A stretch of DNA of 64,000 nucleotides from contig NZ_JABFTV010000003.1 of assembly GCF_021404405.1 (NCBI RefSeq), positions 413,393 to 477,392 on the forward strand, read 5' to 3'. A program made the position numbers and the translations under genes. Shown here piece by piece: positions 28,094-36,792 of this stretch. The notes beneath the pieces were generated by a model. That model made no database searches, had not been told where the DNA came from, and saw nothing but the letters and a program-made list of their open reading frames with translations. The stretch comes from Billgrantia aerodenitrificans (GTDB lineage: Bacteria; Pseudomonadota; Gammaproteobacteria; Pseudomonadales; Halomonadaceae). Each line of letters opens with the position of its first letter. Within the stretch, counting starts at the first letter, position 1.

Positions 28094-29532
28094 GCAACGA
28101 ACAACTCGTCTCCAAGGTCTGGAACTACGCCCATGTGCTGCGCGACCAGGGGGTCTCCTACGGCGACTACATCGAGCAGATCACCTACCTGTTGTTCCTC
28201 AAGATGGATGCGGAGCGGGTAGAGCTGCTGGGTGAGGAGACCTGCATCCCCAGCCAGTGGCGCTGGGCCAAGCTGGTGGAGAAGGACGGCGATGATCTGG
28301 AGCTGCAGTACCGCCACACCCTGGAGGGCCTGGCCCGCGAGAGCGGCCTGATCGGCACCATCTTCCGCAAGTCCCAGAACAAGCTTTCCGACCCGGCCAA
28401 GCTCAAGCGCGTGGTCAGCCTGATCGACAGGGAGGGCCCCTGGATCGGCCTGAAGGTCGACGTGAAGGGCGAGATCTACGAGGGACTGCTGGAGCGTAAC
28501 GCCTCCGAGGTGCGCTCCGGCGCTGGCCAGTACTTCACCCCGCGCCCGGTGATCGACGCCATCGTAAAGTGCGTGAACCCGCGGATCGACGAGACCGTTT
28601 GCGACCCCGCCTGCGGCACCGGGGGCTTCCTGCTCTCTGCCTTCGAGCATATGAAGATCCAGAGCCAGGACCGCGAGAAGCTGCGCCAGCTCAAGCACAG
28701 CGCCCTGCACGGCGTGGATATCGTCGATGAGGTGGTGCGGCTGTGTGCCATGAACCTCTACTTGCACGGCATCGGCAACGGCGGCAGCCCCGTGCAGCAG
28801 GGGGACGCCCTCTCCGGCGACGGTGGCAAACGCTTCGATGTGGTGCTGACCAACCCGCCCTTCGGCAAGAAGTCCAGCTACAAGGTGGTGGGGGAAGACG
28901 GCTCGGTGAGCACCGAGCGGGAGAGCTACGAGCGTGAGGACTTCAAGTTCTCCACCTCGAACAAGCAGTTCAATTTCCTCCAGCACATCATGACCGTGCT
29001 CGACACCCACGGCCGTGCCGGCGTGGTGCTGCCCGACAACGTGCTGTTCGAGGCTGGCCGGGCGGGCGAAGGCATCCGCAAGCGCCTTCTGGAGGGCTTC
29101 AACTTCCACACCCTGCTGCGCCTGCCTACCGGCATCTGGTACAGCCCCGGGGTGAAGGCCAACGTGTTATTTTTCGACAAGCGCCCCGCCGCCCGCGAGG
29201 CGCAGACCCAGGAGCTGTGGGTCTACGACTACCGCACCAACGTCCACAAGACCCTGAAGACCAAGCGCCTGACCCACGCCGACCTCGATGACTTCGTGCG
29301 CTGCTTCCACGAACGCCAGGAGACAGAACGCTTCCGCCGCTTCAGCTACGAGGAGCTGATCCAGCGCGACAAGCTCAACCTGGATATCTTCTGGCTTAAG
29401 GACGAGAGCCTGGCGGATATCGACAGCCTGCCGGAGCCGGACGTACTGGCCACCGAGATCGTTGAGAATCTGGAGGCCGCCCTGGAGCAGTTCCGCGGCG
29501 TCAGTGCGGAGCTGGCGGGGGAAGTGGAGTAG
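28090..29532 (+). CDS. hsdM: Type I restriction-modification N6-adenine methylase subunit
   Basis: A 480-residue M subunit. The SAM-binding motif DPACGTGGF is at 172-180, the catalytic NPPF at 255-258, and an N-terminal helical domain (LVSKVWNYAHVLRDQGVSYGDYIEQITYLLFLK) contacts hsdS. It methylates adenine in the site chosen by the S subunit and protects the host chromosome. The start overlaps the hsdS stop (ATGA). All residues expected for activity are present. Confidence 0.96.
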   Translation: MSNEQLVSKVWNYAHVLRDQGVSYGDYIEQITYLLFLKMDAERVELLGEETCIPSQWRWAKLVEKDGDDLELQYRHTLEGLARESGLIGTIFRKSQNKLSDPAKLKRVVSLIDREGPWIGLKVDVKGEIYEGLLERNASEVRSGAGQYFTPRPVIDAIVKCVNPRIDETVCDPACGTGGFLLSAFEHMKIQSQDREKLRQLKHSALHGVDIVDEVVRLCAMNLYLHGIGNGGSPVQQGDALSGDGGKRFDVVLTNPPFGKKSSYKVVGEDGSVSTERESYEREDFKFSTSNKQFNFLQHIMTVLDTHGRAGVVLPDNVLFEAGRAGEGIRKRLLEGFNFHTLLRLPTGIWYSPGVKANVLFFDKRPAAREAQTQELWVYDYRTNVHKTLKTKRLTHADLDDFVRCFHERQETERFRRFSYEELIQRDKLNLDIFWLKDESLADIDSLPEPDVLATEIVENLEAALEQFRGVSAELAGEVE

Positions 29533-29610
29533 GACAGCGCTTAGGCGCCTGTTTGCCGCCACTTGGCAATACGGGCGCCTCAGCCGTTTGAAATATCCAC
29601 AGGGAGTTGC

Positions 29611-29733
29611 TTGATAAAGAAGGTAAGGAAACCGCTCTTTCCTAGCTATGCGCAGGCAGCTGCGTTGATGAAAGCGTCCAAAGGCGCGCCGCCCAAGGCC
29701 GTTCGTGGCATGATCACGGCGATCCATGATTAG
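29611..29733 (+). CDS. Possible 40-residue protein or gene remnant after hsdM
   Basis: TTG start preceded by AGGGAG, encoding KKVRKPLFPSYAQAAALMK and ending in a stop after AVRGMITAIHD. It reads like the beginning of a longer protein cut short, but I recognise no family. It lies between the restriction operon and the STAND-type gene. Support is limited to the ribosome site and amino-acid composition. Confidence 0.3.
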   Translation: MIKKVRKPLFPSYAQAAALMKASKGAPPKAVRGMITAIHD

Positions 29734-29783
29734 ATTGGTACGCATCAGAATCCGGTAAATTAATCATGTAACGTGGGGGCAAC

Positions 29784-32633
29784 ATGGGGCAATGTGCGGA
29801 CACTGTACGACCGTCGGTCATCGATCCTGCACAGCTCAGCCGGATTGAGGCGACTCATAGAGGCTTTCTTTATCAGCATCTCTATGTTGCCCGAACCCTT
29901 CTTCTGAGTGTTGGAACCGATATATCGGCGGTCGTGGTAGAAGGCGACGAGGATCTTGAAATACTCCGTCCTTCCAAACGCGTTTACATTCAGGTAAAGC
30001 ATCGTGCCGGAGTATTGGCGTGGTCCGACATCAAGGGCGCAATCAGCCGCTTTGAAGATTATCGAGCTTCCCATGCTGCCGGTAAACGGAGTGGCGACGC
30101 GGAATTCGTGATCGCTAGCAGCGCACCGCCAAGTCCGTCTCTACTTGAGCGCATGCAAAGCAGGGGGTGGCCGAAGGACGTTCGCATCGAGTGGCCGGGA
30201 CGAGCGGACATGCTTGACCCTGCCACACCCATGCCGAAAACCAGGGTGCAGGAGATGGCGGACACGTGCCGCGAGATCGCCGGCAGGCTCCCATTTGCGG
30301 TCTTGACACCCGATACACTAGTCTGGAAGCTCGCTGGTCAGGTGACCTTGGCCGCCGCGGGTCAGGAACCCCGCACGGACCACGCCTTCCGGGCCGGTGA
30401 ACTGCCGGACTTGTTCGAGCAGCTCATGGTTCAGCTACAGGCTTTCCCCGCTCCCCTGCCAGATTATCGGGCGCAGGAGGACGAGCCCAATCTCCTAGAT
30501 GATTCCCCGGTACGCCTAATCACAGGCTATTCCGGTGCCGGCAAAACATCTTGGGCGGCTCAGGCTGCGGTCCACGCTGTCGGGGAAGTTGCCTATTTCG
30601 ATGTCCGAGATGTGCCTGGCGGCGGCCTCGCAGCCGGACTAGCCCGCGAACTGGCCGCTCGACGTCGAGAAGAAAGGGGCGGCCTGGGCCACGTATTGTT
30701 GCCTGGTGCCTCGGGGCTTGAAATCCTCCAATACCTGAGTCGGGACTCGATTGAGTCAAGCCAGCCTCTCACCGTGGTGCTCGATAACATACATGAGCCG
30801 CCGCCCGCTGACGTAGAGGCCCTTGTGCGGGCAGCGTCCGGATTTCGCTTCGTCATGCTGGGTCAGCCGGGACCGAACAGTCAGGAACTAATGGCTCGGC
30901 TCCGGATTAAGGGCGAAGCTCTAAACGGCTGGTCATCAGACTCTATTGCGGCCGAGGCCGTCACCCATGGTTGCCGAGCTGACGCGGCGACGTGTCAGTC
31001 GCTGCTGGAGCAGACTGGTGGCCTGCCGCTCTATGTTCAGAATGCCGTAACGATTGCAGTTTCCGAGCATGGCGGTGCGCTAGCTGACCTCTGCCGCGAC
31101 CTCGCGGCTCAAACTCATTCTGTTGAAACCGCTCAGGAACTGATCCTTGCCCGTGTTATCGACGCGCTGCCCGTGACTACGGCCGAGGTTCTAGCCGTGC
31201 TCAGCCTCAGCGACATCCCCCTTGGCCGCAAAGAGGTGGCGGCGTTCATCAGGGAAGCTCTGAAGCTAGAGGAGTCTAAGCTCGCTGCGCACCTTAGACG
31301 CATGAGAACCACGGGCGTGATTGAGATATTCGGGGGCGACAAGACGAAGGTCCATGATGCGATTAGGTTGATCGGACGTGCTCGGCTGGTCGAGATGGGT
31401 GAGAAGGCCGCTAGTGCCGCGCGTCATGCTTTGGCAGAAATGCTCTCCCAGTCATTGAAGACAGACTGGGAATATAAAAAGCTCGTGCTGTACATCCGGA
31501 TGTTAGCCGAGATCGGTGATACCAAGACCTTGGTTGAGCTTGGTAGGGATGAAGTGTTTCATGAGATGGGCATTTGGCCGGTCATCGAGCCTTACCTTTT
31601 CAGGGCGTCAGCCTCGAAAGAACTTAATCCGGATGAACGATTTTGGGCGCTCGATGGCATCGTTTTTAACAACATGCGAATAGGAAAAGAAGAGGGCACA
31701 GCGGGCCATATTGCCTTGATGAATCAGCTTGTGGAAGAGCATGGTCTCGGCGACGAAGCGCAGCTAGCCGTTGGTATGAAGGAAATGACTGTCCTGGCGC
31801 TCGCAGGAGAGGTTGCCGGCGCTAAGCGGTTAATGAAGACCGTTGCGGATAGACTGAAAAACACCCCGGCTCATAAGCGGATTTTCCGGTACAACGCGGC
31901 AGCCTCCATGTTCTTTTTGGGTGAATATAAATTCGTCGAGCGTGAAACCTACGCGCTAATTGAAGAATACTATGACTTGCTCGGCCTCACTCCGCAAATT
32001 GTGATGGGGCGTAACCCGCCTGAGCTGCGTCCGCTGCTTAAGAAGAGTCATGACCTCGACGACAACCTAAAGCACCTCGCCGATACACTGGAACTTTATG
32101 CCAAGGTAAGAGCTGCCCAAAAAAAAGTGTCTGGCCTCGCCCGCATTCATGCCATGAAGTTTTACAGCATGTCCAATTCGCTGGAATCAGTTTTCCGCGT
32201 TGGTCAAGATCTCGTCGACGATTTCGTAGCACATAATGATTACATCGGGGCACGGGAAATATTCGAGACCAACCTCTTACCTAATCTTCAGGTGCTCAAG
32301 CTTGCCAGCTACATTATACCCATCCGCTCCCAATATGCCGTCGTCCTTGCTTACTGTGGTGATATCCAAAGTGCTGAAGCTGAAATGACACGCCTCTCGC
32401 CCTACGAGGCAGGTCTTGATCCGGTTAACCAAGAGGAGCTTCGGCGGCAGCGACAGCTAATTGGCGAGATCAAGCGGTACGGACCCCCTCCCCAACGGCA
32501 ATTGCCATCGAATCAGCCGAAGAATGTAGAAGAATTTCGTCAGAATATGACTGTTCAAAAAGTCGGACGAAACGAGCGGTGCCCATGTGGCTCAGGCGTG
32601 AAGTATAAAAAATGCCATGGTTCTAGATCCTAG
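29784..32633 (+). CDS. Nuclease-like/STAND NTPase with helical repeats and SEC-C motif; candidate defence protein
   Basis: A 949-residue multidomain protein. Residues about 18-130 begin RGFLYQHLYVARTLL and contain VVEGDEDLEIL followed by YIQVKH (Lys72), the DxE-QxK pattern of Cap4/DUF4297-type nucleases. A P-loop ATPase follows: GYSGAGKT at 248-255, Walker B VVLDNIHE at 331-338, and GGLPLYVQN at 412-420, the GLPL motif of STAND/NB-ARC switches. Residues about 530-890 look like a TPR-like solenoid, a typical ligand-sensing part. The C-terminus is a SEC-C zinc motif (NERCPCGSGVKYKKCHG). The layout resembles Avs-type phage sensors; the terminal SEC-C is unusual. Location next to a type I system supports defence. 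Function is inference. Confidence 0.75.
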   Translation: MGQCADTVRPSVIDPAQLSRIEATHRGFLYQHLYVARTLLLSVGTDISAVVVEGDEDLEILRPSKRVYIQVKHRAGVLAWSDIKGAISRFEDYRASHAAGKRSGDAEFVIASSAPPSPSLLERMQSRGWPKDVRIEWPGRADMLDPATPMPKTRVQEMADTCREIAGRLPFAVLTPDTLVWKLAGQVTLAAAGQEPRTDHAFRAGELPDLFEQLMVQLQAFPAPLPDYRAQEDEPNLLDDSPVRLITGYSGAGKTSWAAQAAVHAVGEVAYFDVRDVPGGGLAAGLARELAARRREERGGLGHVLLPGASGLEILQYLSRDSIESSQPLTVVLDNIHEPPPADVEALVRAASGFRFVMLGQPGPNSQELMARLRIKGEALNGWSSDSIAAEAVTHGCRADAATCQSLLEQTGGLPLYVQNAVTIAVSEHGGALADLCRDLAAQTHSVETAQELILARVIDALPVTTAEVLAVLSLSDIPLGRKEVAAFIREALKLEESKLAAHLRRMRTTGVIEIFGGDKTKVHDAIRLIGRARLVEMGEKAASAARHALAEMLSQSLKTDWEYKKLVLYIRMLAEIGDTKTLVELGRDEVFHEMGIWPVIEPYLFRASASKELNPDERFWALDGIVFNNMRIGKEEGTAGHIALMNQLVEEHGLGDEAQLAVGMKEMTVLALAGEVAGAKRLMKTVADRLKNTPAHKRIFRYNAAASMFFLGEYKFVERETYALIEEYYDLLGLTPQIVMGRNPPELRPLLKKSHDLDDNLKHLADTLELYAKVRAAQKKVSGLARIHAMKFYSMSNSLESVFRVGQDLVDDFVAHNDYIGAREIFETNLLPNLQVLKLASYIIPIRSQYAVVLAYCGDIQSAEAEMTRLSPYEAGLDPVNQEELRRQRQLIGEIKRYGPPPQRQLPSNQPKNVEEFRQNMTVQKVGRNERCPCGSGVKYKKCHGSRS

Positions 32634-32647
32634 GTGTAGGGTCCTGG

Positions 32648-33060
32648 ATGATCGGTGAGCGGCTGAGCGTGCACCTCTACGACGACCGCCCGATCCTACA
32701 CCATGCCCAGCAGCCCCTGCTTACGATGTCGCGTCTGTATGCCACGGCACAGAGCGGTCGGCTGCGGTTCATCGACCACCGCGACGTGTTCTGTTGTCTG
32801 GTTCGCTAACCCTGGACTCTGACGGGGTTGACGTTCCGCGAAGAGTTGCTGCTAAGCGCGACCTGTACGCCCGGCCGAGGCCATCGCCACCTACTGGCTG
32901 GGTGCGTTGCAGCAGAGGAAGAGCCCGACGCTGGCCGAGCTTTAGGCCCGCTTTGCGGCCTCGCAGAGGCACACGATCGCGTTCCCCCAAGTGACCCAGC
33001 ATAAGATCGCAAGCTACGATCACCTGATCCCCACCGTGCCGGCCACGGGGGTGCGCTCCC
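32648..33060 (+). pseudogene. IS21-family istA transposase remnant (C-terminal part)
   Basis: MIGERLSVHLYDDRP...FIDHRDVFCCLVR matches the beta-rich C-terminal region of IS21 IstA, but meets TAA at 32807 and continues in another frame (GLTFREELLL, then ALQQRKSPTLAEL, HKIASYDHLIP) with a further stop. The N-terminal catalytic domain is absent. Clearly decayed. Confidence 0.7.
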
Positions 33061-33465
33061 ATGTCTGATGCCAGACCCTGCCGCTACTGCTGCGACAACT
33101 CCGCCTGCTGGACCCAGTCGGAGACTCGCGTCCAGACTGAGGGCTGGAGCTTGCCACTGTCGCTGGCCGCCCTGTGCGAGCATGAGCTGGCCGAGCGTGA
33201 GCGGCGCCGCCTCGCCCGTCACCTCAAGGATGCTCGGCTGCCAGCGGGCAAGACATTGGAGACCTTCGAGTTCGAGGCGCTCGCCGCCTAGCAGCGTCGG
33301 CAAATGATCGCCCCGACAGGTGACACCCAGTGGGACTACCAGGCCCACAACCTGCTGCTGTTTGGACCCTCTGGCGTGGGCAAGGGCCACGTGGCGACCG
33401 GGCTCGGCCATGCGCCGGTCGACAAGGGCTACCGGGTGCGCTACGCCACGGCATCAAGTCTGTAG
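33061..33465 (+). pseudogene. IS21-family istB ATPase remnant
   Basis: ARHLKDARLPAGKTLETFEF and, after an in-frame stop at 33289, NLLLFGPSGVGKGHVATGLGHA are the hallmark IstB segments; the usual GKTH is changed to GKGH. It ends soon after at a stop in YATASSL. The gene directly follows the istA remnant, as in intact IS21 elements. Inactive; it separates the STAND gene from the next module. Confidence 0.8.
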
Positions 33466-33510
33466 CCCAGCCGAAGAACCGCGAGGCATGAAACAAAAAA
33501 TGGGAAACCT

Positions 33511-33540
33511 TTGACACACGAAACTTTTCGAGTGTATTAT
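33511..33540 (+). promoter_or_regulatory. Sigma-70 promoter with overlapping inverted half-sites
   Basis: TTGACA (33511-33516), 18-base spacer, TATTAT (33535-33540). The spacer holds ACACGAAA and the inverted TTTCGAGTGT, an imperfect dyad. It is 37 bases before the first gene of a two-gene unit ending in an XRE regulator, so autorepression at this site is plausible. Confidence 0.65.
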
Positions 33541-33576
33541 CCCTGTATGCGAAACTGATGCGAGGTTTAGCCGATC

Positions 33577-34224
33577 ATGACTCTCCGACAGCATCCGATA
33601 GCCGAGCTTCTCACCCATCACCTACAGCGCGATCTCGTGATGGGTATCGAGGATGCCCTCATCATAGGGGCGCGGCGCGGATACCTGGCCGGGCACCCGA
33701 TGCACTCGGGGCACCGGAAGACAGCGATCGGCTATAGCCGTCACCTTCACATGAATGAGGCGTTCAGTGAGGCACTGGAAGCCGCCGGCGCTGAGCCAAG
33801 CCCCCTTCGTGGAAATCACATCGTAGTGGGCCGCTCCGGGATGTTCTCCATTGGCCGGTTCCACAGCAATACCGGCTTGAAAGGCGGCAGCAGAAGCCAG
33901 TCAAGAAAGGATTTAGCTGAAGCGAATGGAGTGCTGGAAAGGGTCGTTAACCCTGACCTTTTTGAGATCAATAGAGCGCCGACCAGAGGTAGCGTTTTCT
34001 TTGTTTCGGTATCCAACCCCCACTATAATGGACATGAGGACGAGGACCCACTTTCCCGCATCGAGATCGGGGTTCCCGCCACTGACATGTCAAGGTGGGT
34101 CTTCCGTGAAACCACCAAGATATTTCTACAGCGTTACGAGCTGGCCACGCCTCAAGAGGACAACGCTCAGGTATACCTCAAGAAAGGTGTCGCCAAGCCT
34201 TCGGATCAGGGCCAGGAACAATGA
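33577..34224 (+). CDS. Uncharacterised protein paired with XRE-ImmA/IrrE gene
   Basis: A 215-residue soluble protein of no recognised family. It has conserved-looking polar motifs (RGYLAGHPMHSGHRKTAIG, RGNHIVVGRSGMFSIGRFH, SVSNPHYNGHEDEDP) with several histidines and arginines, suggestive of an enzyme, but no named motif. The stop overlaps the start of the XRE-ImmA gene (ATGA), so the two are made together. A strong promoter with a dyad precedes it. In toxin-antitoxin or phage-switch units such a partner may be the effector held in check by the XRE protein; that is inference. Confidence 0.7.
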   Translation: MTLRQHPIAELLTHHLQRDLVMGIEDALIIGARRGYLAGHPMHSGHRKTAIGYSRHLHMNEAFSEALEAAGAEPSPLRGNHIVVGRSGMFSIGRFHSNTGLKGGSRSQSRKDLAEANGVLERVVNPDLFEINRAPTRGSVFFVSVSNPHYNGHEDEDPLSRIEIGVPATDMSRWVFRETTKIFLQRYELATPQEDNAQVYLKKGVAKPSDQGQEQ

Positions 34225-35438
34225 GCCGTGGTATTTCTACCTTCGAGCCTGAAAGACTTAAGCAAGCGCTAGCCGCCAGAAGGCTCTCACAGGTTCAGCT
34301 GGCATCAATGGTCGGCGTCTCCCCATCAACAGTGAGCAAGTGGAGGGCCGGCCAGCAAACGCCGACGGCTGAAGTACTGGAGAGACTGGCTAACGTGATC
34401 AACGTTGGTGCCGAATGGTTTACTCGCCCCGCTTTTTCGAGGGGAAGCACTCCCCTTTTCCGGAGCAATGCCTCTGCGCACGTGGCTGCCAGGAGCATGC
34501 TGGAGGCTCGGCTGGACTGGGCGCGCGAGATGTCCGAGAAGCTGGAAGAGTTCGTGGACTACCCCCGATTGAACTTGCCAGAGCGAGACTTCAGGAACCC
34601 CGAGGAGATCACCGACCAGGATATCGAGGAAGCTGCCACCGAGTGCCGTGATCTATGGCGCTTGGGCCGGGCCCCTATCCCCGACCTGGCGCTCGCGGTC
34701 GAAGGCGCAGGCGTTATACTCGTTCGCGAGGAGACAGGTGTTCCCCAGATTGAAGGCCTTTCTGCCTGGAACGCTGTTGGCGATCGCCCTTTTATCCTGC
34801 TTTCCGCGGACAAGGATAACGGTTTCCGGAGTCGGTTCGATCTTGCACATGAGCTTGGTCACTTGATTCTCCACAAGCATATTCCAAAAGCGACTGAGCG
34901 AGAGCGTCATAAGCTCATGGAGAGTCAGGCTCACCGCTTCGCTGGAGCCTTTCTGTTGCCACAGGAAAGCTTCCTGGGTGAGATAAAGACGCCAGTAACG
35001 CTAGATAGCTTGCTCCTCTCTAAGCAGCGATGGGGAGTATCTGTCGCGGCTATCATCATGCGGCTAGTAGCACTCGATATCGTCAGCGACCAAGAGAAAA
35101 TCTATCTCTTCAAGCGTCGCTCAGCACGCTGGGGAGCTAAGTCCGAACCGTATGACAATAGCCGTAAGCCTGAGCTGCCGAGGGTTCTCCGGCGGACGAT
35201 TGAAATGCTGGTAAATGAGGGCATCATTACACTGGAATCTATACCAGGTCACATTGGTCTATCGAAGTCAGATATCGAAATGCTGGCAGGACTTCCGGTG
35301 GGCTACTTAGAAGGAGGAGCATCAGTATTCGAGTTGGCCACACTGAGACGCCCTGGAACAGAAAAAAAAATCACCGGCGGAAAAAGCCCAACCTCGCCCG
35401 CTAAGGTTTTAGAGTTTTCTAACCGATCAAAATGCTAA
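34221..35438 (+). CDS. XRE-family regulator fused to ImmA/IrrE metallopeptidase domain
   Basis: A 405-residue fusion. The N-terminus is a Cro/C1 helix-turn-helix (LSQVQLASMVGVSPSTVSKWRAG). The centre carries the zinc peptidase motif LAHELGHLILHKH at about 212-224, as in ImmA, which cleaves a phage-type repressor, and IrrE of Deinococcus. The C-terminal part is helical. Such proteins act as stress-responsive antirepressors or as autoregulating protease-regulators. The neighbouring unknown protein is a candidate partner or substrate. The unit ends at a clear terminator. Confidence 0.9.
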   Translation: MSRGISTFEPERLKQALAARRLSQVQLASMVGVSPSTVSKWRAGQQTPTAEVLERLANVINVGAEWFTRPAFSRGSTPLFRSNASAHVAARSMLEARLDWAREMSEKLEEFVDYPRLNLPERDFRNPEEITDQDIEEAATECRDLWRLGRAPIPDLALAVEGAGVILVREETGVPQIEGLSAWNAVGDRPFILLSADKDNGFRSRFDLAHELGHLILHKHIPKATERERHKLMESQAHRFAGAFLLPQESFLGEIKTPVTLDSLLLSKQRWGVSVAAIIMRLVALDIVSDQEKIYLFKRRSARWGAKSEPYDNSRKPELPRVLRRTIEMLVNEGIITLESIPGHIGLSKSDIEMLAGLPVGYLEGGASVFELATLRRPGTEKKITGGKSPTSPAKVLEFSNRSKC

Positions 35439-35442
35439 GTCA

Positions 35443-35474
35443 GGAAGGGGCTGGGAGCTACTCCAGCCCCTTCC
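35443..35474 (+). terminator. Terminator after the XRE-ImmA gene
   Basis: Perfect 12-bp stem GGAAGGGGCTGG with an eight-base loop, five bases past the stop codon. The downstream sequence is not strongly T-rich on the plus strand, but the position is ideal. Confidence 0.7.
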
Positions 35475-35585
35475 CATACTACTTTGCGTAGATATTGCTC
35501 GTATCTGCTTCTAAAGCAATCTGCGGAACATTAGCCGCTTAGGGCGGCACAGGCTCAATGACGCTGTTTCTGGCTCTAACCAACT

Positions 35586-36083
35586 TTACAGATATGCTCG
35601 CTCTCCCAATGACACGCAACGGTCTCCACCGATCACGATATGGTTGATGCCTCGCACCTTGATTAACCCCAGCGCCTCCTTCAGACGCTGGATAATTGCG
35701 CCTATCGGCGTCGCTGGGCTCAGGATCACTGGAGGGGTGGTTGTGAACGAAGATCATCGCAGCGGCGTTGTGAGCCATTGCACGTTTCACCACTTCACGG
35801 GGTAGACGCTGGCTGAGTCGATGGTGCCGCGGAACAGCTCCTCGAAACGGATCACGCGATGCTGGCTGTCCAGGAACAGAGCGCTGAATACCTCGTGCTC
35901 GTAGCCCTGGAACAGTACCTGCAGATACTCGAAGACCAGCGCCGGCTGGGTGAGCTTGCGGCCTCTGGCCAGCCGCTGCTTGGCAAAGGCCTGGGCGATG
36001 GTCAGCAGCTACACTGCGGTGACGGAGTCGGTGATATGGTAGGTGCCGGCGATCTCGCCCGCCTTGAGCTTGCGGTGATTCAT
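35586..36083 (-). pseudogene. radC: radC-like JAB-domain gene, disrupted
   Basis: Reads [20 protein letters not shown], then an in-frame TAG at 36009-36011. It continues with the RadC body ([31 protein letters not shown]) and the JAB metal motif [18 protein letters not shown], but with at least two frameshifts before ending [14 protein letters not shown]. RadC-like proteins are common in recombination modules of integrative elements; this copy cannot make a full protein. It lies just after the YqaJ exonuclease gene. Confidence 0.85.
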
Positions 36084-36094
36084 GGGCTCTCTCC

Positions 36095-36706
36095 TCAGGC
36101 CGCCATGACCATGGCCATGCGGCGCTCCAGTTCCTCGTAGAACGCCTCGACCCGCTCGGCGATGGTGCGGATCAGCACCTCGTCCCGGTAGGCGCGCTTC
36201 ACGAACAGCGGCATCCCCGGCCAGTAGCTGACGAAGTCGATCCACTCCCGCTCGCTGACCCACAGGCCACCCTGGCACTGCGCCACGTGCTCCTGGGGCA
36301 GCTCGCCCTCGAGCAGCAGCTCGACCTGGTGCTTGGGCAACTTGGTCTTGATCTCCATCAGGCCGTTACCGTCCACCAGGCAGTCAGGCGAGTAGCCCAC
36401 GCCGTGGTTGAGGATGATGCCGACCTGCTCCAGACGGGGCAGGCCGGTGGCCTCGTGATAGAGCTCCCGGGCCATGGGCTCGAGTTCATGGCCGCGCTGG
36501 GTGTGGCTGTTGCCTTGGAAGGCATCCGAAGGCTCGCCGGTGATGCGCTCGCCGATCAACTGATGCATGTAGCTCAGGGCCCCGGCGCCGAAGCCTCCCG
36601 GTCCCTTGCCCTTGACCAGCAGGGTCTTCAGCTCGGACATGGTGACGATGCCGAGACGGGCGGCATGCCACTCGGGCGTGCCCTGTTCCAGTGTCAGGAT
36701 CTGCAT
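36095..36706 (-). CDS. YqaJ-type viral recombinase exonuclease
   Basis: A 203-residue lambda-exonuclease-like nuclease. It begins [20 protein letters not shown] with an AAGGAG site. Key segments: [37 protein letters not shown] with the Asp and Glu-x-Lys catalytic residues, and [12 protein letters not shown]. It degrades one strand of double-stranded ends so that a partner annealing protein can pair the exposed strand. That partner is encoded just upstream (ERF family). All catalytic residues are present. Confidence 0.9.
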   Translation of the reverse strand: MQILTLEQGTPEWHAARLGIVTMSELKTLLVKGKGPGGFGAGALSYMHQLIGERITGEPSDAFQGNSHTQRGHELEPMARELYHEATGLPRLEQVGIILNHGVGYSPDCLVDGNGLMEIKTKLPKHQVELLLEGELPQEHVAQCQGGLWVSEREWIDFVSYWPGMPLFVKRAYRDEVLIRTIAERVEAFYEELERRMAMVMAA

Positions 36707-36792
36707 GACGATCTCCTTGTGAATGGGTATTTCCCTACGTAGGGAAATCGGCATAGGCGGCGAGGGAAGCCCCTCGCCAGCCTGCCAGTCAG

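Noticed and set aside
33517..33534. Perfect operator palindrome in the XRE-ImmA promoter
   Set aside because: The two half-sites are offset by two bases, so only an imperfect dyad can be claimed.
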